A stretch of 52,329 nt of DNA from assembly GCF_020784725.1 (NCBI RefSeq), contig NZ_JAJGTZ010000036.1, positions 1-52,329 of the forward strand, read 5' to 3'. Below, piece after piece: positions 33,522 through 43,452 of this stretch. Under the pieces are notes generated by a model, which was not told where the DNA came from, did not search any database, and was given only the letters and a program-made list of their open reading frames with translations. The stretch is from Limosilactobacillus reuteri. Its GTDB lineage: Bacteria > Bacillota > Bacilli > Lactobacillales > Lactobacillaceae. Both the position numbers and the translations under genes were made by a program. Every line of letters begins with the position of its first letter. Within the stretch, counting starts at the first letter, position 1.

Positions 33522-34366
33522 GCAACCACTCCTCGTATTAAGCAGTATGCAACAATTGCTAGTAACAATTCTCCCATACTAATAACGTCATATTTATTCC
33601 AACTAAGTCTCCAACTCGCAACATTATTACTATTATATCCCCGTAATAACATTGCTTGGTAAAGGTCACTGGTTCGCTTCTTTGCTGATAGATATACTTG
33701 TCCAATAATTACACCTAAAACACGCCGATTTACGTGTTGTCCAAATGTCCGTAATTTAATACTGCTTAATAATTCCTGGATATAAACACCTAATGTATAA
33801 ACATATTTCATTGTAATATCAAGAGTTAGGATGATGACATTCGGTAAATGTAATTGTTTCAATCCTTGAATGAATTGCGGCCAAGAAGTAATACTTAAGA
33901 ATATGGAAATATTTAACATGATTAGTGCAATCCGCGCTAAAAATAACCCAATATTATTTGCCTGTAATAATAAACTTGGTAAAAGGACAACTAATGAAAC
34001 AAGCAATAATTTACAAAGTTTTTTACTAATTGTAATTATTACTGATCCAGGCAAAATAAGCAGGTGAACTAACATCAGGATTAGCATTAACCATAAAAAC
34101 ATAACTTGTGATGATAATACGATCAAGATTGTTAAACCAATCAGTTCAACAATTCGAACCCATGGCGAATTCTTAGCAGAATAAACCGGCGTAATTCGTG
34201 TAAGAAAAGCAACCAATGCGGCAAATTTGCTCAAGTTATCTTGCACTAACCGCCCCTTTGTTAGGGGAACTTGATGCCGCTCTGAATTCATCAACCAGAC
34301 TGGTAACTTTTCTATTGGTTTATTTTTAGGTTGGTTATTTATTTGGGGCTTTGTTTGTTGAACCAT
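33518..34366 (-). CDS. nikQ: Nickel ECF transporter transmembrane protein NikQ/CbiQ
   Basis: The 282-aa membrane coupling subunit has about five hydrophobic helices. A coupling region with the Ala-Arg-Gly signature is at MLLRGYN, and the upstream SIKLRTFG fits the second coupling helix. It connects NikM to the ATPase NikO. Its ATG lies inside the end of the NikM gene (32-base overlap), with only a weak ribosome-binding site, so coupled translation is likely. Confidence 0.88.
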   Translation of the reverse strand: MVQQTKPQINNQPKNKPIEKLPVWLMNSERHQVPLTKGRLVQDNLSKFAALVAFLTRITPVYSAKNSPWVRIVELIGLTILIVLSSQVMFLWLMLILMLVHLLILPGSVIITISKKLCKLLLVSLVVLLPSLLLQANNIGLFLARIALIMLNISIFLSITSWPQFIQGLKQLHLPNVIILTLDITMKYVYTLGVYIQELLSSIKLRTFGQHVNRRVLGVIIGQVYLSAKKRTSDLYQAMLLRGYNSNNVASWRLSWNKYDVISMGELLLAIVAYCLIRGVVA

Positions 34367-35348
34367 AGACTGCCATCAGCACCTTACTTATTAAGAAGAA
34401 AATTAATATTGCTGTGATCGCGCTTAAAATGTAGCCAATTGGCAAACTTGTTCCGGGAATCGTATAGTCACCAAACAATGCTGTATAGTTGAAACCATGA
34501 TTCATCCCTGCAGGTACTGAACTTGAAATATGTTCTAATTTTAAGCGGTGAAGTAACTCAGTCTTATCCCATTCACCAAAAGCTGTTCCACTAGCAAGCA
34601 ACCCAATTGGTGAAAGGACAACTAAGCCAATAATGACATATACCAGATATTTAAGGGAGCCTTTTTTAGGCGTTCCTTGCTGATCATTCTTGTAAATTTC
34701 ATCAGGCGCCACTTTTTTCACGAAAGTATAAACAACATAGGTAAAGAAAGCCTCGATCCATCCCGCTACTGCTAGATGGGCAAAACACATTGCTGGAATT
34801 GTTACGGCTAATGGATACGGATTATATAGCGGTGCACCACTCGCCGTATGCGCAATTAATGGCTGAATTCCTAATTCAAACCCTGCCATTAAAGCGGCAA
34901 GGTTAATACCACAATACGAACCAATAATCGCTCCTAGACTTGCATGGTGGTGTTTACGCAAAAAGTTATAAATCCAATAACCAGTAAACGGCATGATAAT
35001 CGCCATATTAAAAATATTAGCTCCCAAGGCTAAAATTCCGCCATCGCCAAATAGAAACGCCTGTAAGATTAGTGCGACTGTAACTGCAATACTAGCCGCG
35101 TATGGCCCAATTAAGATTGCAAGCAGCGTACCTCCAACCGCGTGTGCACTCGTTCCACCAGGTACTGGAACATTAAACATCATCATCAGAAATGATAATG
35201 AGGCTGCAATCCCCAGCATTGGCGCAAGTTCACGATGTTCTTTTAACTGCACTTTTACTTTTTTCGCTGAGACCGCAACCACTGGCGCAGCAACTGCAAA
35301 CATTACCGCACAAGTAGCTGGACTCAAATAATTATCTGGAATATGCAC
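34335..35348 (-). CDS. nikM: Nickel ECF transporter substrate-binding membrane protein NikM/CbiM
   Basis: This is the 337-aa nickel-specific S-component. I chose the GTG at 35348, 8 bases after AAGGAG, because it gives MHIPDNYLSP. In this family the N-terminus with His2 forms part of the metal site. A GTG three codons upstream lies within the ribosome-binding site and would bury that His. About seven N-terminal helices are followed by a C-terminal extension (around residues 225-337). That extension has a second membrane region like NikN/CbiN, so N and M appear fused. Nickel is inferred from the urease operon. Confidence 0.9.
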   Translation of the reverse strand: MHIPDNYLSPATCAVMFAVAAPVVAVSAKKVKVQLKEHRELAPMLGIAASLSFLMMMFNVPVPGGTSAHAVGGTLLAILIGPYAASIAVTVALILQAFLFGDGGILALGANIFNMAIIMPFTGYWIYNFLRKHHHASLGAIIGSYCGINLAALMAGFELGIQPLIAHTASGAPLYNPYPLAVTIPAMCFAHLAVAGWIEAFFTYVVYTFVKKVAPDEIYKNDQQGTPKKGSLKYLVYVIIGLVVLSPIGLLASGTAFGEWDKTELLHRLKLEHISSSVPAGMNHGFNYTALFGDYTIPGTSLPIGYILSAITAILIFFLISKVLMAVYGSTNKAPNK

Positions 35349-35367
35349 TAATCCCACTCCTTTTAAC

Positions 35368-35778
35368 CTATTTTAACAACTCCTCGCCATAATTCTTTCC
35401 CATTACTAGGAAAAGACCAGCGTAAACTGCAAACAATCCTAAAATCATATCGGCTAAAATATAGAAAATTCCAACCCAGATATGACCACCCATAAACAAT
35501 ACTGTAATTCCCTGAGCAAAGGATGAAAAAGTTGTTAGACCGCCACAAAAACCTGTAGTAATTATCGTATGCCAATCTTTTGGTACAATTTTCTTCAATG
35601 CCCAGCCGGTAAATAGTCCAATAATGAAACAACCGACAGCATTAACAATCAAAACTGCTAATGGATCAGCAAAGGGTGGATTAATCCATAAATCTGAAAC
35701 TAATTCACAGGCATAACGGAGAACGCCACCGAAAAAGCAGCCACAACCAATTACTAGTAACTTCAAACCATTGGTCAT
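35368..35778 (-). CDS. crcB: Fluoride exporter CrcB/FluC, subunit one
   Basis: The 136-aa protein has four helices. Family signatures are GCGCFFGGVLRY (start), NAVGCFIIG (helix 2) and GFCGGLTTFSSF (the polar track and Phe box). FluC proteins form small dual-topology channels; paired genes usually make a heterodimer, and a second gene lies directly upstream. No fluoride riboswitch is visible in the 15-base gap. Its place inside the urease-nickel operon is unusual. Confidence 0.92.
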   Translation of the reverse strand: MTNGLKLLVIGCGCFFGGVLRYACELVSDLWINPPFADPLAVLIVNAVGCFIIGLFTGWALKKIVPKDWHTIITTGFCGGLTTFSSFAQGITVLFMGGHIWVGIFYILADMILGLFAVYAGLFLVMGKNYGEELLK

Positions 35779-35793
35779 CTTACTAACTCCTTT

Positions 35794-36174
35794 CTACAAC
35801 CACGAGTGGAACCATAATCCTAAGTAAACACAGCAAATGCAGGCAATTACGCTTCCTACCCAATAAGTCCAGGCTAAAAGCTTTTTACCACTTTTGAAGT
35901 ATTTCAAAGTTTCTAGTGAAAATGTAGAAAAAGTAGTTAGTCCACCACAAAAGCCAGTTGCTAACAAAACATTCATTGTATTTCGCAGCTCATCACTAGT
36001 AACCATTCCGGCAAAGACACCAATCAGTAACGACCCAATTAGGTTCGCCATAATGGTTCCCCACCGGTAATGGTCATAGTCAGAATTTAATACATCTGAT
36101 AGCAGGCTTCGCAACCCACCACCAAAAAATGCACCAACTCCGGCTGCAAGCAAATCTGTAACAATAATATTCAT
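35794..36174 (-). CDS. crcB: Fluoride exporter CrcB/FluC, subunit two
   Basis: The 126-aa four-helix protein has GVGAFFGGGLRSL, NLIGSLLIG and GFCGGLTTFSTF. It differs enough from its neighbour to be its heterodimer partner. It follows ureD after 15 bases, so it is co-transcribed with urease. Confidence 0.92.
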   Translation of the reverse strand: MNIIVTDLLAAGVGAFFGGGLRSLLSDVLNSDYDHYRWGTIMANLIGSLLIGVFAGMVTSDELRNTMNVLLATGFCGGLTTFSTFSLETLKYFKSGKKLLAWTYWVGSVIACICCVYLGLWFHSWL

Positions 36175-36189
36175 TCTTATTTACCTGCT

Positions 36190-37044
36190 TTAAGCTTGTT
36201 CGCGTTCAAGGTGTTCACTCTTCCGTAAGTTGAGTTCAGAGAAGTGAAGAATCTTTTCACGATAGTAACTGATGAAGCGCCACATTAATTTGTGATTTTC
36301 AAAAGCACTATCACTCAATAACCGCAGCACCATTCCATCTTTTTCAAGTAGAGAAATGCCGTAGTGAATATTAACCTCGAACTGTTCCAAATACTTCCGC
36401 AATTCTTCAACTGTCTTTTGACTAATATTTTCATCAATAATGACAACCGAATTGAAGTTTAATTTACCTTCAAAATAACCAATTTCCTGCATTGGATCAG
36501 ATTCTGGATCAACCAACAAATAATCGTTATAAACCAACTGACCATCGTAGTTAATTTTGGTTTGTAAACCTACTTCATCATATTGGAAAGGTGCTCCATC
36601 TGGTGACCATCCCTTGGAAAGGCCATCAGTTAAAATCAACTTAGCACCCTTCTCCATCTCGATTGTTGTTTTTTGATGATAGCATGCATCTTTATAAGGA
36701 ATTGTCTCATCTTGGTAAAATTCTAAGATCGCATTTTTGCCAAGATGAAAATCATCCTCTTGAGTTGTCGTTTGATGATTTTCACACTTATAAACATAAG
36801 TTGGTGATTGGGTAGTTACAATAGCGTGACTATTATCATCTAATGTAATTTGGTGATGATATTTTTCACCCTCAACATATCCACCACCTGTTGTTATGAG
36901 AAAGTAATATGGAATGTTATCTTTATTGGGTTGGCAAAATGATAACCATGAATTACCCTTTCGGAAAGTACGCTTAGCAAAGTCGCGGCCTTTCGTATGA
37001 GTAAATTCTAGGTCGATCATGCCATCATAATCTTTACTTTTCAT
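36190..37044 (-). CDS. ureD: Urease accessory protein UreD
   Basis: UreD/UreH forms the GTP-dependent nickel-loading complex with UreF and UreG on the urease apoprotein. The 284-aa sequence has the family's [10 protein letters not shown] and [11 protein letters not shown] segments. The ATG at 37044 is chosen because GAGG lies 9 bases upstream; it overlaps the ureG stop by 11 bases. The order (ureABCEFGD) is the common Firmicute arrangement. Confidence 0.93.
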   Translation of the reverse strand: MKSKDYDGMIDLEFTHTKGRDFAKRTFRKGNSWLSFCQPNKDNIPYYFLITTGGGYVEGEKYHHQITLDDNSHAIVTTQSPTYVYKCENHQTTTQEDDFHLGKNAILEFYQDETIPYKDACYHQKTTIEMEKGAKLILTDGLSKGWSPDGAPFQYDEVGLQTKINYDGQLVYNDYLLVDPESDPMQEIGYFEGKLNFNSVVIIDENISQKTVEELRKYLEQFEVNIHYGISLLEKDGMVLRLLSDSAFENHKLMWRFISYYREKILHFSELNLRKSEHLEREQA

Positions 37045-37660
37045 CTTCCAAGTCCTCAAGTAATACATCTTTCTTCAACCAGTCAACAACCCCATCAAGA
37101 CCAATATCCTTCTTTAAGTTAGTAAAGAGGAAGTTGCCATCATTCCGGAATTTTTCTGAATCTTTCTTCATTCGGTCAAGATCAGCACCAACATATTTAG
37201 CTAAGTCGGTCTTATTAATAATGAAGAGGTCAGACTTAATCATTCCCTGTCCAGCTTTCCGTGGAATCTTTTCACCTTCAGCTACATCAATAATGTAGAT
37301 TGAAAAGTCAACTAATTCTGGACTGAAAGTTGCAGCTAAATTATCTCCACCACTTTCAATAAAGATTAGGTCAAGGTCATTATTAAACCGTTGTTCTAAT
37401 TCTTCCACAGCGGCCATATTCATTGAAGCATCTTCACGAATGGCAGTATGAGGACAACCACCTGTTTCAACCCCAATGATCCGATCTTCATCAAGAACTG
37501 AATTTTTAGCCATATATTCGGCATCCCATTTTGTGTAAATATCATTAGTAATTACCGCAATATTATAATCATTATGAATCCGCCGGGTAAGCCGTTCGAT
37601 TAATTGCGTTTTTCCTGACCCAACAGGACCACCAACACCAATTCGTACTGCACGTTTCAT
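37034..37660 (-). CDS. ureG: Urease accessory GTPase UreG
   Basis: The 208-aa SIMIBI GTPase drives nickel transfer. The P-loop is GGPVGSGKT (residues 9-17). The nickel-binding CPH motif is in [13 protein letters not shown] (around residue 72), followed by IESGGDNL and a guanine-specificity NKTD. I chose the ATG at 37660 with GAAGGGAAG upstream; a TTG-started longer frame would include that site. Confidence 0.95.
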   Translation of the reverse strand: MKRAVRIGVGGPVGSGKTQLIERLTRRIHNDYNIAVITNDIYTKWDAEYMAKNSVLDEDRIIGVETGGCPHTAIREDASMNMAAVEELEQRFNNDLDLIFIESGGDNLAATFSPELVDFSIYIIDVAEGEKIPRKAGQGMIKSDLFIINKTDLAKYVGADLDRMKKDSEKFRNDGNFLFTNLKKDIGLDGVVDWLKKDVLLEDLEDEK

Positions 37661-37686
37661 AAATTTTAACTTCCCTTCCAAAATAA

Positions 37687-38397
37687 TTAAGACATGAACA
37701 ATCGTGATTCTTGTGTTTCGTGATTAATCTGTGCCATCTCTAAACCAGGAGCATTAGCGCCAAGGTAAGATTCATCAAGTTTCATTACACGCTTATATAG
37801 GGGCTTCAAAAGCTTGATTAAGTCATTTAAGATAACCTGTCCTTCACGCTGACCAAGTGGTACCGCACGAACTGCGTTTAATACCAATGTGGAGGCAACG
37901 CTATATCCATACATCAAGAAAGCATCCATCAATGGAACCCCTTTATAATGAGCAAACATTGAGAAGACGATTGCAGGGTTTCCATACGCTTTGCCATCTT
38001 CAATCGCCTTTGCATATTCCTTTAGGTGCGGAACTTTATCGCCATAAATTTTATCAATTAAAATAATCATTTGGTGGGCAATCAGCTTTGTCCCGTTCCG
38101 TGTTTCAGTTGCTAAAGTCGATTTCGTAATCTGATCATCATATTCAATAAGCTTGTCAAAATCATGCTTATCAATTGCTTCATAGCATAGCTTGACGAGC
38201 AAACCTTCACCAAATCTAAATTGCGAACGATAGTAGTTCTCAAGCCAAATACGAAACTCAGGAGCTTTTTTAATTACATTAGTTCGTAAATAATTTTCCA
38301 TTCCGAATGAGTGATTAAATGTACCGATTGGGAAGGTAGAATCACAAATTTGAAAAACTTCAAGATAGTTGAGTTTCTTTGTTAATTCATTTTCCAT
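37687..38397 (-). CDS. ureF: Urease accessory protein UreF
   Basis: The 236-aa helical protein has the typical [19 protein letters not shown] start (around residues 16-34). UreF acts as the gate between UreG and UreD. It sits 13 bases after ureE and 26 bases before ureG. Confidence 0.94.
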   Translation of the reverse strand: MENELTKKLNYLEVFQICDSTFPIGTFNHSFGMENYLRTNVIKKAPEFRIWLENYYRSQFRFGEGLLVKLCYEAIDKHDFDKLIEYDDQITKSTLATETRNGTKLIAHQMIILIDKIYGDKVPHLKEYAKAIEDGKAYGNPAIVFSMFAHYKGVPLMDAFLMYGYSVASTLVLNAVRAVPLGQREGQVILNDLIKLLKPLYKRVMKLDESYLGANAPGLEMAQINHETQESRLFMS

Positions 38398-38410
38398 TAG
38401 CTATCCCTAC

Positions 38411-38860
38411 TTACTTTGTCAAATCAAGGTACTCAAGTGGTTGGTCTAGTTGAACCTTCTTTAATTCATAATTGATGTCATGCTTATCAAGCATTTTAAT
38501 AACAACTTTATCTAGGAGAAGTGAAATTTTACCATCCTTAATTTGGACCGGCTTGTGTAAATTGCCAAGGAAGTGAGCAACAAGTCCCATTTCATTAATA
38601 TCACGTGGCGTTATCTCAATCATTTCATCAGCGATTACGCTCAATACAAGTAATTGCTTATCGCCAAGCTTAAAGGCAGAACCATTCTCTAAAATCTGAT
38701 CTTCATTATCAAGACGAATGCCGTATTCGTTACCATGATCTGTCTTTACCCGGAGAATATTTTTCATCAAATCATCACTTTTAACCATTGCAGTTTCAAT
38801 GTGATAACTACCAATATTAGGAATATCATCTACGTTACGATAAACTTCTGTTAAAACCAT
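38411..38860 (-). CDS. ureE: Urease accessory nickel chaperone UreE
   Basis: The 149-aa metallochaperone delivers nickel to UreG. It has an N-terminal peptide-binding domain and a C-terminal metal domain ([16 protein letters not shown]). The conserved His of the dimer metal site is in this stretch. There is no His-rich tail, so storage of many nickel ions is unlikely. Confidence 0.92.
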
Positions 38861-38942
38861 AAATATAAAACCTCTTTTTATATATTTTTATAAAAGGAGA
38901 TTGGGGCACGGCTCCCAATCCCCTGGATAAATCTAAATTAGA

Positions 38943-40664
38943 TTAATATAGGTAGTAGCGTTGAGTTAATGGCAATGTTGGTGCAGCATCACAAGTTATC
39001 AACTCACCATCAATCGTTACTTTGTAAGTTTGCGGATCAATTTCAATTGTCTTTGGAGTGTAGTTGTTAAGCTTCATGTTAGCCTTAGTAAGACTCCGCG
39101 TATTATGAACAGGTAAGATAATCTTGTTTAAACCAAGTTGTTCCTTAATACCATGATCATAAGCATATTGAGATACATAAGTTACACATGTGTGGTTAAC
39201 AGCTCGACCTTCAGCACCATAAAGGAACCGTTCAAGCACTGGTTCAGGTGTTGGAAGACTTGAACTTGGGTCACCGGCAATACCGTATGTGATCATTCCG
39301 TTCTTGATAACCATATCTGGCTTAGTTCCAAAGTATTGTGGGTTCCAAATGTTTAAGTCGGCATACTTACCAACTTCAATTGAACCAACATAATCGGAAA
39401 TACCATTACAGATAGCTGGATTAATTGTGTATTTAGCAACGTAACGCTTAATCCGGTTGTTATCGTCATACTTAGAATCACCATCTAGTGGTCCACGAAC
39501 CTTCTTCATCTTGCTTGCTAATTGCCAAGTCCGCATTGCAACTTCACCAACACGTCCCATAGCTTGAGCATCAGAAGTCATCATGCTAAGTGCACCCATG
39601 TCTTGGAGAACGTCTTCCGCAGCTTCAGTTTGCTTCCGAATCCGTGATTCAGCAAAGGCAACGTCATCAGGAATCTTTGGATTAAGGTTATGGCAAACCA
39701 TTGTCATGTAGAACAATTCGTCAAGGGTGTTCTTACAATATGGGTTAGTTGGCGTAGTTGATGATGGAAGAACATTATCTTGACCACAGACAACCATAAT
39801 GTCAGGAGCGTGTCCACCACCAGCACCTTCTGTGTGGAATGTGTGAACTGTATTGCCATCGAATGCATTGATAGTATTTTCAACGAATCCACCTTCGTTT
39901 AATGAGTCAGTGTGGACAGCGTATTGAACATCATACTTGTTAGCAGCAGCAATTGAATTTTCAATTCCGGCTGCAGTAGCACCCCAGTCTTCGTGGGTCT
40001 TAATAGCAGCACAACCAGCTTCAACTTGTTCGCCGATTAGTTCTGGACGATCACCAGAACCCTTTGCCATCAATCCATAGTTAATAGGTGCATTGTCAAC
40101 CGCTTGTAACATCCGATGAGTATACCAAGCACCTGGGTTACAAGTAGCTGAACGAGTACCATTTGCAGGACCAGTACCACCACCAAAGAGGGTTGTAATA
40201 CCATTATCCAAAGCAGCTTGGGCAATTGATGGTGTAATGTAGTGAACGTGTAAGTCAATTCCACCAGCGGTAACAATCATTCCTTCACCAGAAATGGCTT
40301 CAGTACTTGCACCGACGATGAAATCAACATTATCCATGACGTCTGGGTTACCACCTTTACCAATGGCTAAGATCTTACCATCACGAATACCGATATCTGC
40401 TTTGTAAATACCAGTCCAGTCGATAATAATTGCATCAGAAATAATTGTATCTGCAACCATTGGATTTTCAGCACGTGTTTCAGTAGCACTAACACCCATA
40501 CCGTCACGAAGGACTTTTCCACCACCAAAAAGGCTTTCTTGACCATGAACTGTTAGGTCTTTTTCAATCTTGGCAAACAGATCAGTGTCGCCTAGTCGTA
40601 CACTATCGCCAGTAGTTGGTCCATAAAATGAGGCAAACTGCTCGTGATCCATATCAAAACTCAT
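38943..40664 (-). CDS. ureC: Urease subunit alpha
   Basis: This 573-aa catalytic subunit hydrolyses urea to ammonia and carbamate. Every active-site residue is present, each offset by +5 from the Klebsiella numbering: nickel ligands H139 and H141 (HVH), K222 (carbamylated, in IKTHEDWG), H251, H277 and D365, and catalytic H325 in the mobile flap MVCHNL. The flap has Asn where many ureases have a second His, which the family allows. The enzyme should be active. In gut lactobacilli, ammonia release counters stomach acid. Confidence 0.97.
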   Translation of the reverse strand: MSFDMDHEQFASFYGPTTGDSVRLGDTDLFAKIEKDLTVHGQESLFGGGKVLRDGMGVSATETRAENPMVADTIISDAIIIDWTGIYKADIGIRDGKILAIGKGGNPDVMDNVDFIVGASTEAISGEGMIVTAGGIDLHVHYITPSIAQAALDNGITTLFGGGTGPANGTRSATCNPGAWYTHRMLQAVDNAPINYGLMAKGSGDRPELIGEQVEAGCAAIKTHEDWGATAAGIENSIAAANKYDVQYAVHTDSLNEGGFVENTINAFDGNTVHTFHTEGAGGGHAPDIMVVCGQDNVLPSSTTPTNPYCKNTLDELFYMTMVCHNLNPKIPDDVAFAESRIRKQTEAAEDVLQDMGALSMMTSDAQAMGRVGEVAMRTWQLASKMKKVRGPLDGDSKYDDNNRIKRYVAKYTINPAICNGISDYVGSIEVGKYADLNIWNPQYFGTKPDMVIKNGMITYGIAGDPSSSLPTPEPVLERFLYGAEGRAVNHTCVTYVSQYAYDHGIKEQLGLNKIILPVHNTRSLTKANMKLNNYTPKTIEIDPQTYKVTIDGELITCDAAPTLPLTQRYYLY

Positions 40665-40679
40665 AACTTTACCTCCTCT

Positions 40680-41054
40680 TTACTTCTCTTCGGGATAACT
40701 CTTTTCAAATGGGTATCCATTAAAGGTATCGGCTTTCTTATCAACATCAAGCCACCCATTGACCTTGTTATTGAAACCGAATACACGGCGTTTACCACCA
40801 AAATCAATTAGCTTAACGGTCCGCTCTTCACCAGCTTCTAGCCGAATAGCAGTACCAGCTGGAATATCAAGGTGCTTACCCCAGGCTTGACTACGGTCGA
40901 ATTGTAGCCCTTCTTCATTAGCTTCATAGAAGTGATATTCTGAACCAACTTGGACAGGACGGTCACCAACGTTTTTTACTTTGAGTGAAATGTCATCGTA
41001 ACCAACATTGTATGGAACTTTATCTGGTTGTAATTTGTATTCTCCAGGAACCAT
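40680..41054 (-). CDS. ureB: Urease subunit beta
   Basis: The 124-aa beta-rich subunit begins [11 protein letters not shown] and includes [10 protein letters not shown] and the [24 protein letters not shown] segment that packs on UreC. AGGAGG precedes the ATG. It is a separate gene, as in most Gram-positive ureases. Confidence 0.95.
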   Translation of the reverse strand: MVPGEYKLQPDKVPYNVGYDDISLKVKNVGDRPVQVGSEYHFYEANEEGLQFDRSQAWGKHLDIPAGTAIRLEAGEERTVKLIDFGGKRRVFGFNNKVNGWLDVDKKADTFNGYPFEKSYPEEK

Positions 41055-41084
41055 TTTGTTTCCTCCTTTTATCTATGCTAAGAA

Positions 41085-41387
41085 TTAACGAATTGGGTCA
41101 GTAACAGTAATTAGCTTAGTACCATCAGGGAATGTTGCTTCAACTTGGATCATGGGGATCATTTCTGGAACACCTTCCATAACATCATCCTTTGTTAGCC
41201 AAGTAGCGCCAGCGTTCATTAAGTCACCCACGGTCTTACCATCACGGGCGCCTTCCATTAAACGACTGGTGATTAAGGCAACTGCTTCTGGTTCATTTAG
41301 CTTTAAGCCACGGTCTTTACGCTTTTCAGCAACCATTCCGGCTAAACTAATCATCATTTTTTCCTGTTCACGTTTTGTGAGCCTCAT
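41085..41387 (-). CDS. ureA: Urease subunit gamma
   Basis: The 100-aa helical subunit has the [13 protein letters not shown] start, a [12 protein letters not shown] segment and the C-terminal [19 protein letters not shown]. It is complete for the family (about 100 aa). Confidence 0.95.
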   Translation of the reverse strand: MRLTKREQEKMMISLAGMVAEKRKDRGLKLNEPEAVALITSRLMEGARDGKTVGDLMNAGATWLTKDDVMEGVPEMIPMIQVEATFPDGTKLITVTDPIR

Positions 41388-41417
41388 TGTATATCCTTCC
41401 TTTCTGCCTAAATTGAG

Positions 41418-41936
41418 TTAGTTAGGCCAGCAGTTCAGGAGCATTAAGAATCCTGGAATCCATGCTGTACAAATTCCTTCAATAATTCCTAAATATCCTG
41501 GAAACTTCCCAAGATTCATCTTTAGATTGTTGGTCAAGAATCCTGTTAACCAGAGAATTCCCCAGGCCCACCAGATGATTCCATACATCCAATTTCCACC
41601 ATAGTTTTGGAAACAAAGAATCCCAGCTGGAATTGAATTGATCGCAACAAACAAACTAAACCAACCATAAAGTCGTTGGTCAAAATCACAGAGAGTGTTA
41701 AAAGCTACATAAAGATAAGTAAATGCGAATAGCAACCCAGTGGCACTGGCATAGAACCAACTTGCCGGTTTATTGTTAATAATTCCCCAAGACAACGCAA
41801 CAATATTTAGCGTTAAACTGAGGCCACCAGTAAAGAAGTTCATAACCACAATCGATTTATCCTTTATGTCTTCAACGGCATAGAAACCATTACTCATCAG
41901 TACCATGCCGACATAAAGCAATATACAACCTAACAA
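41418..41936 (-). CDS. ureI: Urea channel UreI/AmiS family
   Basis: The 172-aa membrane protein has six hydrophobic segments, consistent with the hexameric proton-gated urea channel of acid-tolerant bacteria. The start appears to be TTG (41936) with AAGGAGG 10 bases upstream. An ATG five bases before it lies in another frame and stops after three codons. It lies between amt and ureA, so urea entry is produced with the enzyme. Acid gating is known for Helicobacter UreI and is only inferred here. Confidence 0.88.
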   Translation of the reverse strand: MLGCILLYVGMVLMSNGFYAVEDIKDKSIVVMNFFTGGLSLTLNIVALSWGIINNKPASWFYASATGLLFAFTYLYVAFNTLCDFDQRLYGWFSLFVAINSIPAGILCFQNYGGNWMYGIIWWAWGILWLTGFLTNNLKMNLGKFPGYLGIIEGICTAWIPGFLMLLNCWPN

Positions 41937-41978
41937 TTCATTTTCGCCTCCTTTCGTTGAGACGAGTTATAAAAAGCA

Positions 41979-43187
41979 TTAATCAATATCGTATGTCGTT
42001 TCATTAAGCAACGTTTGGTCAAGACCTTCTTGAATGATTTCATCAGAAGGACGAATATTAGTAATTACGCCTAATACCTTAAGTAAAATAAAGGTAATTG
42101 CAAACGAGTAGGCAGCAACTAAGATAACGCCACCAGCTTGGATCAAGAATTGGTGACCACTTGCAGCAACCCCATTAACAGTTTTATCTGCTAAAATACC
42201 AATTAAGATTGTTCCGGTGAATCCACCAATACCATGAACTCCCCAAACACCAAGCGCGTCATCCCAGCCAATCTTTTCTTGAAGACTAACAGCTACATTA
42301 CAGATAATCCCAGCTGCTAAACCAACTAAGACCGCGGCAGCAGGATTAATATAACCAGCACAAGGAGTAATGGTAGCTAAACCGGCAACTGAACCAGTTA
42401 AAACGTCAATAAAATTAGCCTTTCCACGAACAAACTTGGCATATAAGACCCATACAATCATTCCGCTAGCTAGTCCAATTGCAGTATTAGCAAAAGCCTT
42501 GGTAGAGAGAGCACCTGCTTTTAAGGCTCCTCCTGAATTAAATCCAAACCAACCAAACCAAAGAAGTCCTGTCCCGATTGCAGCAGCCATCAAATTACTT
42601 GGCTTCATTCCTGTATGCTTTAATTTACGTTTACCAAGCACAATAATACTTGCTAATGCAGCAAAACCAGCAGTGGTATGAATAACTGTTCCACCAGCGA
42701 AGTCAACAAAGCCCCACTTTGCTAAGAAACCATTACCCCATACCCAGTGACATACTGGAATATAAACAAGGTATGTCCAGAAAATATCGAGAAGAATATA
42801 CCCTTTCATATTCAGTCGTTCTGCAAAGGCCCCACTAATTAATGGAACTGTAATTACACAAAACATTAACTGAAATAGAAAGAATAAAGTAAAAGGAATG
42901 GAAGCAGCGTGAACTGAATTTGGCACTAATCCAACATTAGTTAAAGCAAAGTAATCAGAAATCCGTCCGATAACTCCCCCTTCATCTTTTCCAAACGCAA
43001 GACCAAATCCACCGTAAATCCAAATCAGTGTAACAATTCCCATTGAAATAAATGATTGCATCATGATATATAAGACACTTCGCTTACGAGCTAACCCCCC
43101 ATAAAAGAAGGCGAGGCCTGGTGTCATCAAACAAACCATTGCCGTACAAAGCATCATAAAGGCCGTGTCACCACTATTAATATGCAA
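41979..43187 (-). CDS. amt: Ammonium transporter Amt
   Basis: The 402-aa protein has 11 membrane segments. Signatures are DTAFMMLCTAMVCLMTPGLAFFYGGL at the N-terminus (split here by the membrane helix) and the central DFAGGTVIHTTAGFAAL with the twin-His pore residue. The start is TTG (43187), 9 bases after AAGGAGG. As first gene of the urease operon it may re-import or balance ammonium made by urease; no GlnK gene follows it. Confidence 0.93.
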   Translation of the reverse strand: MHINSGDTAFMMLCTAMVCLMTPGLAFFYGGLARKRSVLYIMMQSFISMGIVTLIWIYGGFGLAFGKDEGGVIGRISDYFALTNVGLVPNSVHAASIPFTLFFLFQLMFCVITVPLISGAFAERLNMKGYILLDIFWTYLVYIPVCHWVWGNGFLAKWGFVDFAGGTVIHTTAGFAALASIIVLGKRKLKHTGMKPSNLMAAAIGTGLLWFGWFGFNSGGALKAGALSTKAFANTAIGLASGMIVWVLYAKFVRGKANFIDVLTGSVAGLATITPCAGYINPAAAVLVGLAAGIICNVAVSLQEKIGWDDALGVWGVHGIGGFTGTILIGILADKTVNGVAASGHQFLIQAGGVILVAAYSFAITFILLKVLGVITNIRPSDEIIQEGLDQTLLNETTYDID

Positions 43188-43292
43188 AATATAATTCCTC
43201 CTTGACTGCTAATTAATTTATTAATGAAATATTGATAATAAACACGTAGTCTATAAATGATTATTAAAACCTTTTCACTAATATTCACTCCT

Positions 43293-43320
43293 ATAATACT
43301 ATTTATATTAATTATTACAA
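43293..43320 (-). promoter_or_regulatory. Probable promoter of the amt-urease-nickel operon
   Basis: On the minus strand TTGTAA (43315-43320), 16 bases, then TATTAT (43293-43298), leaving a 5' UTR of about 100 bases. I find no clear GlnR box (TGTNAN7TNACA). Confidence 0.5.
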
Positions 43321-43357
43321 GAAATAAGGTTTTATTTTCATAAAAAATATAACTACC

Positions 43358-43400
43358 AAAAAAAGCCTACGAGAATTGATGCTCTCATAGGCTTTTGTTT
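43358..43400. terminator. Terminator after the HxlR-type regulator gene
   Basis: AAAAGCCTA-GAGA pairs with TCTC-TAGGCTTTT, flanked by A- and T-rich DNA. It separates the regulator gene from the urease promoter. Confidence 0.85.
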
Positions 43401-43452
43401 TATTAGTGTAATTAACTTAATTTATTTTTTATTCATGTGAATTTTAGTAAAA

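Noticed and set aside
35363-35632. 89-codon frame overlapping the first fluoride-channel gene
   Set aside because: It lies almost wholly inside crcB in another frame and has no support of its own.
36100-36200. Fluoride riboswitch before the crcB genes
   Set aside because: The gap between ureD and crcB is only 15 bases and nothing resembling the crcB motif is present.
42370-42681. 103-codon frame antisense to amt
   Set aside because: It is a mirror of a strongly conserved transporter, with no ribosome-binding site and unlikely composition.
43236-43275. Four-residue uORF (Met-Lys-Arg-Phe) in the amt leader
   Set aside because: AGGAGTG and a GTG start are present, but no competing hairpins or terminator lie around it, so no attenuation model follows.
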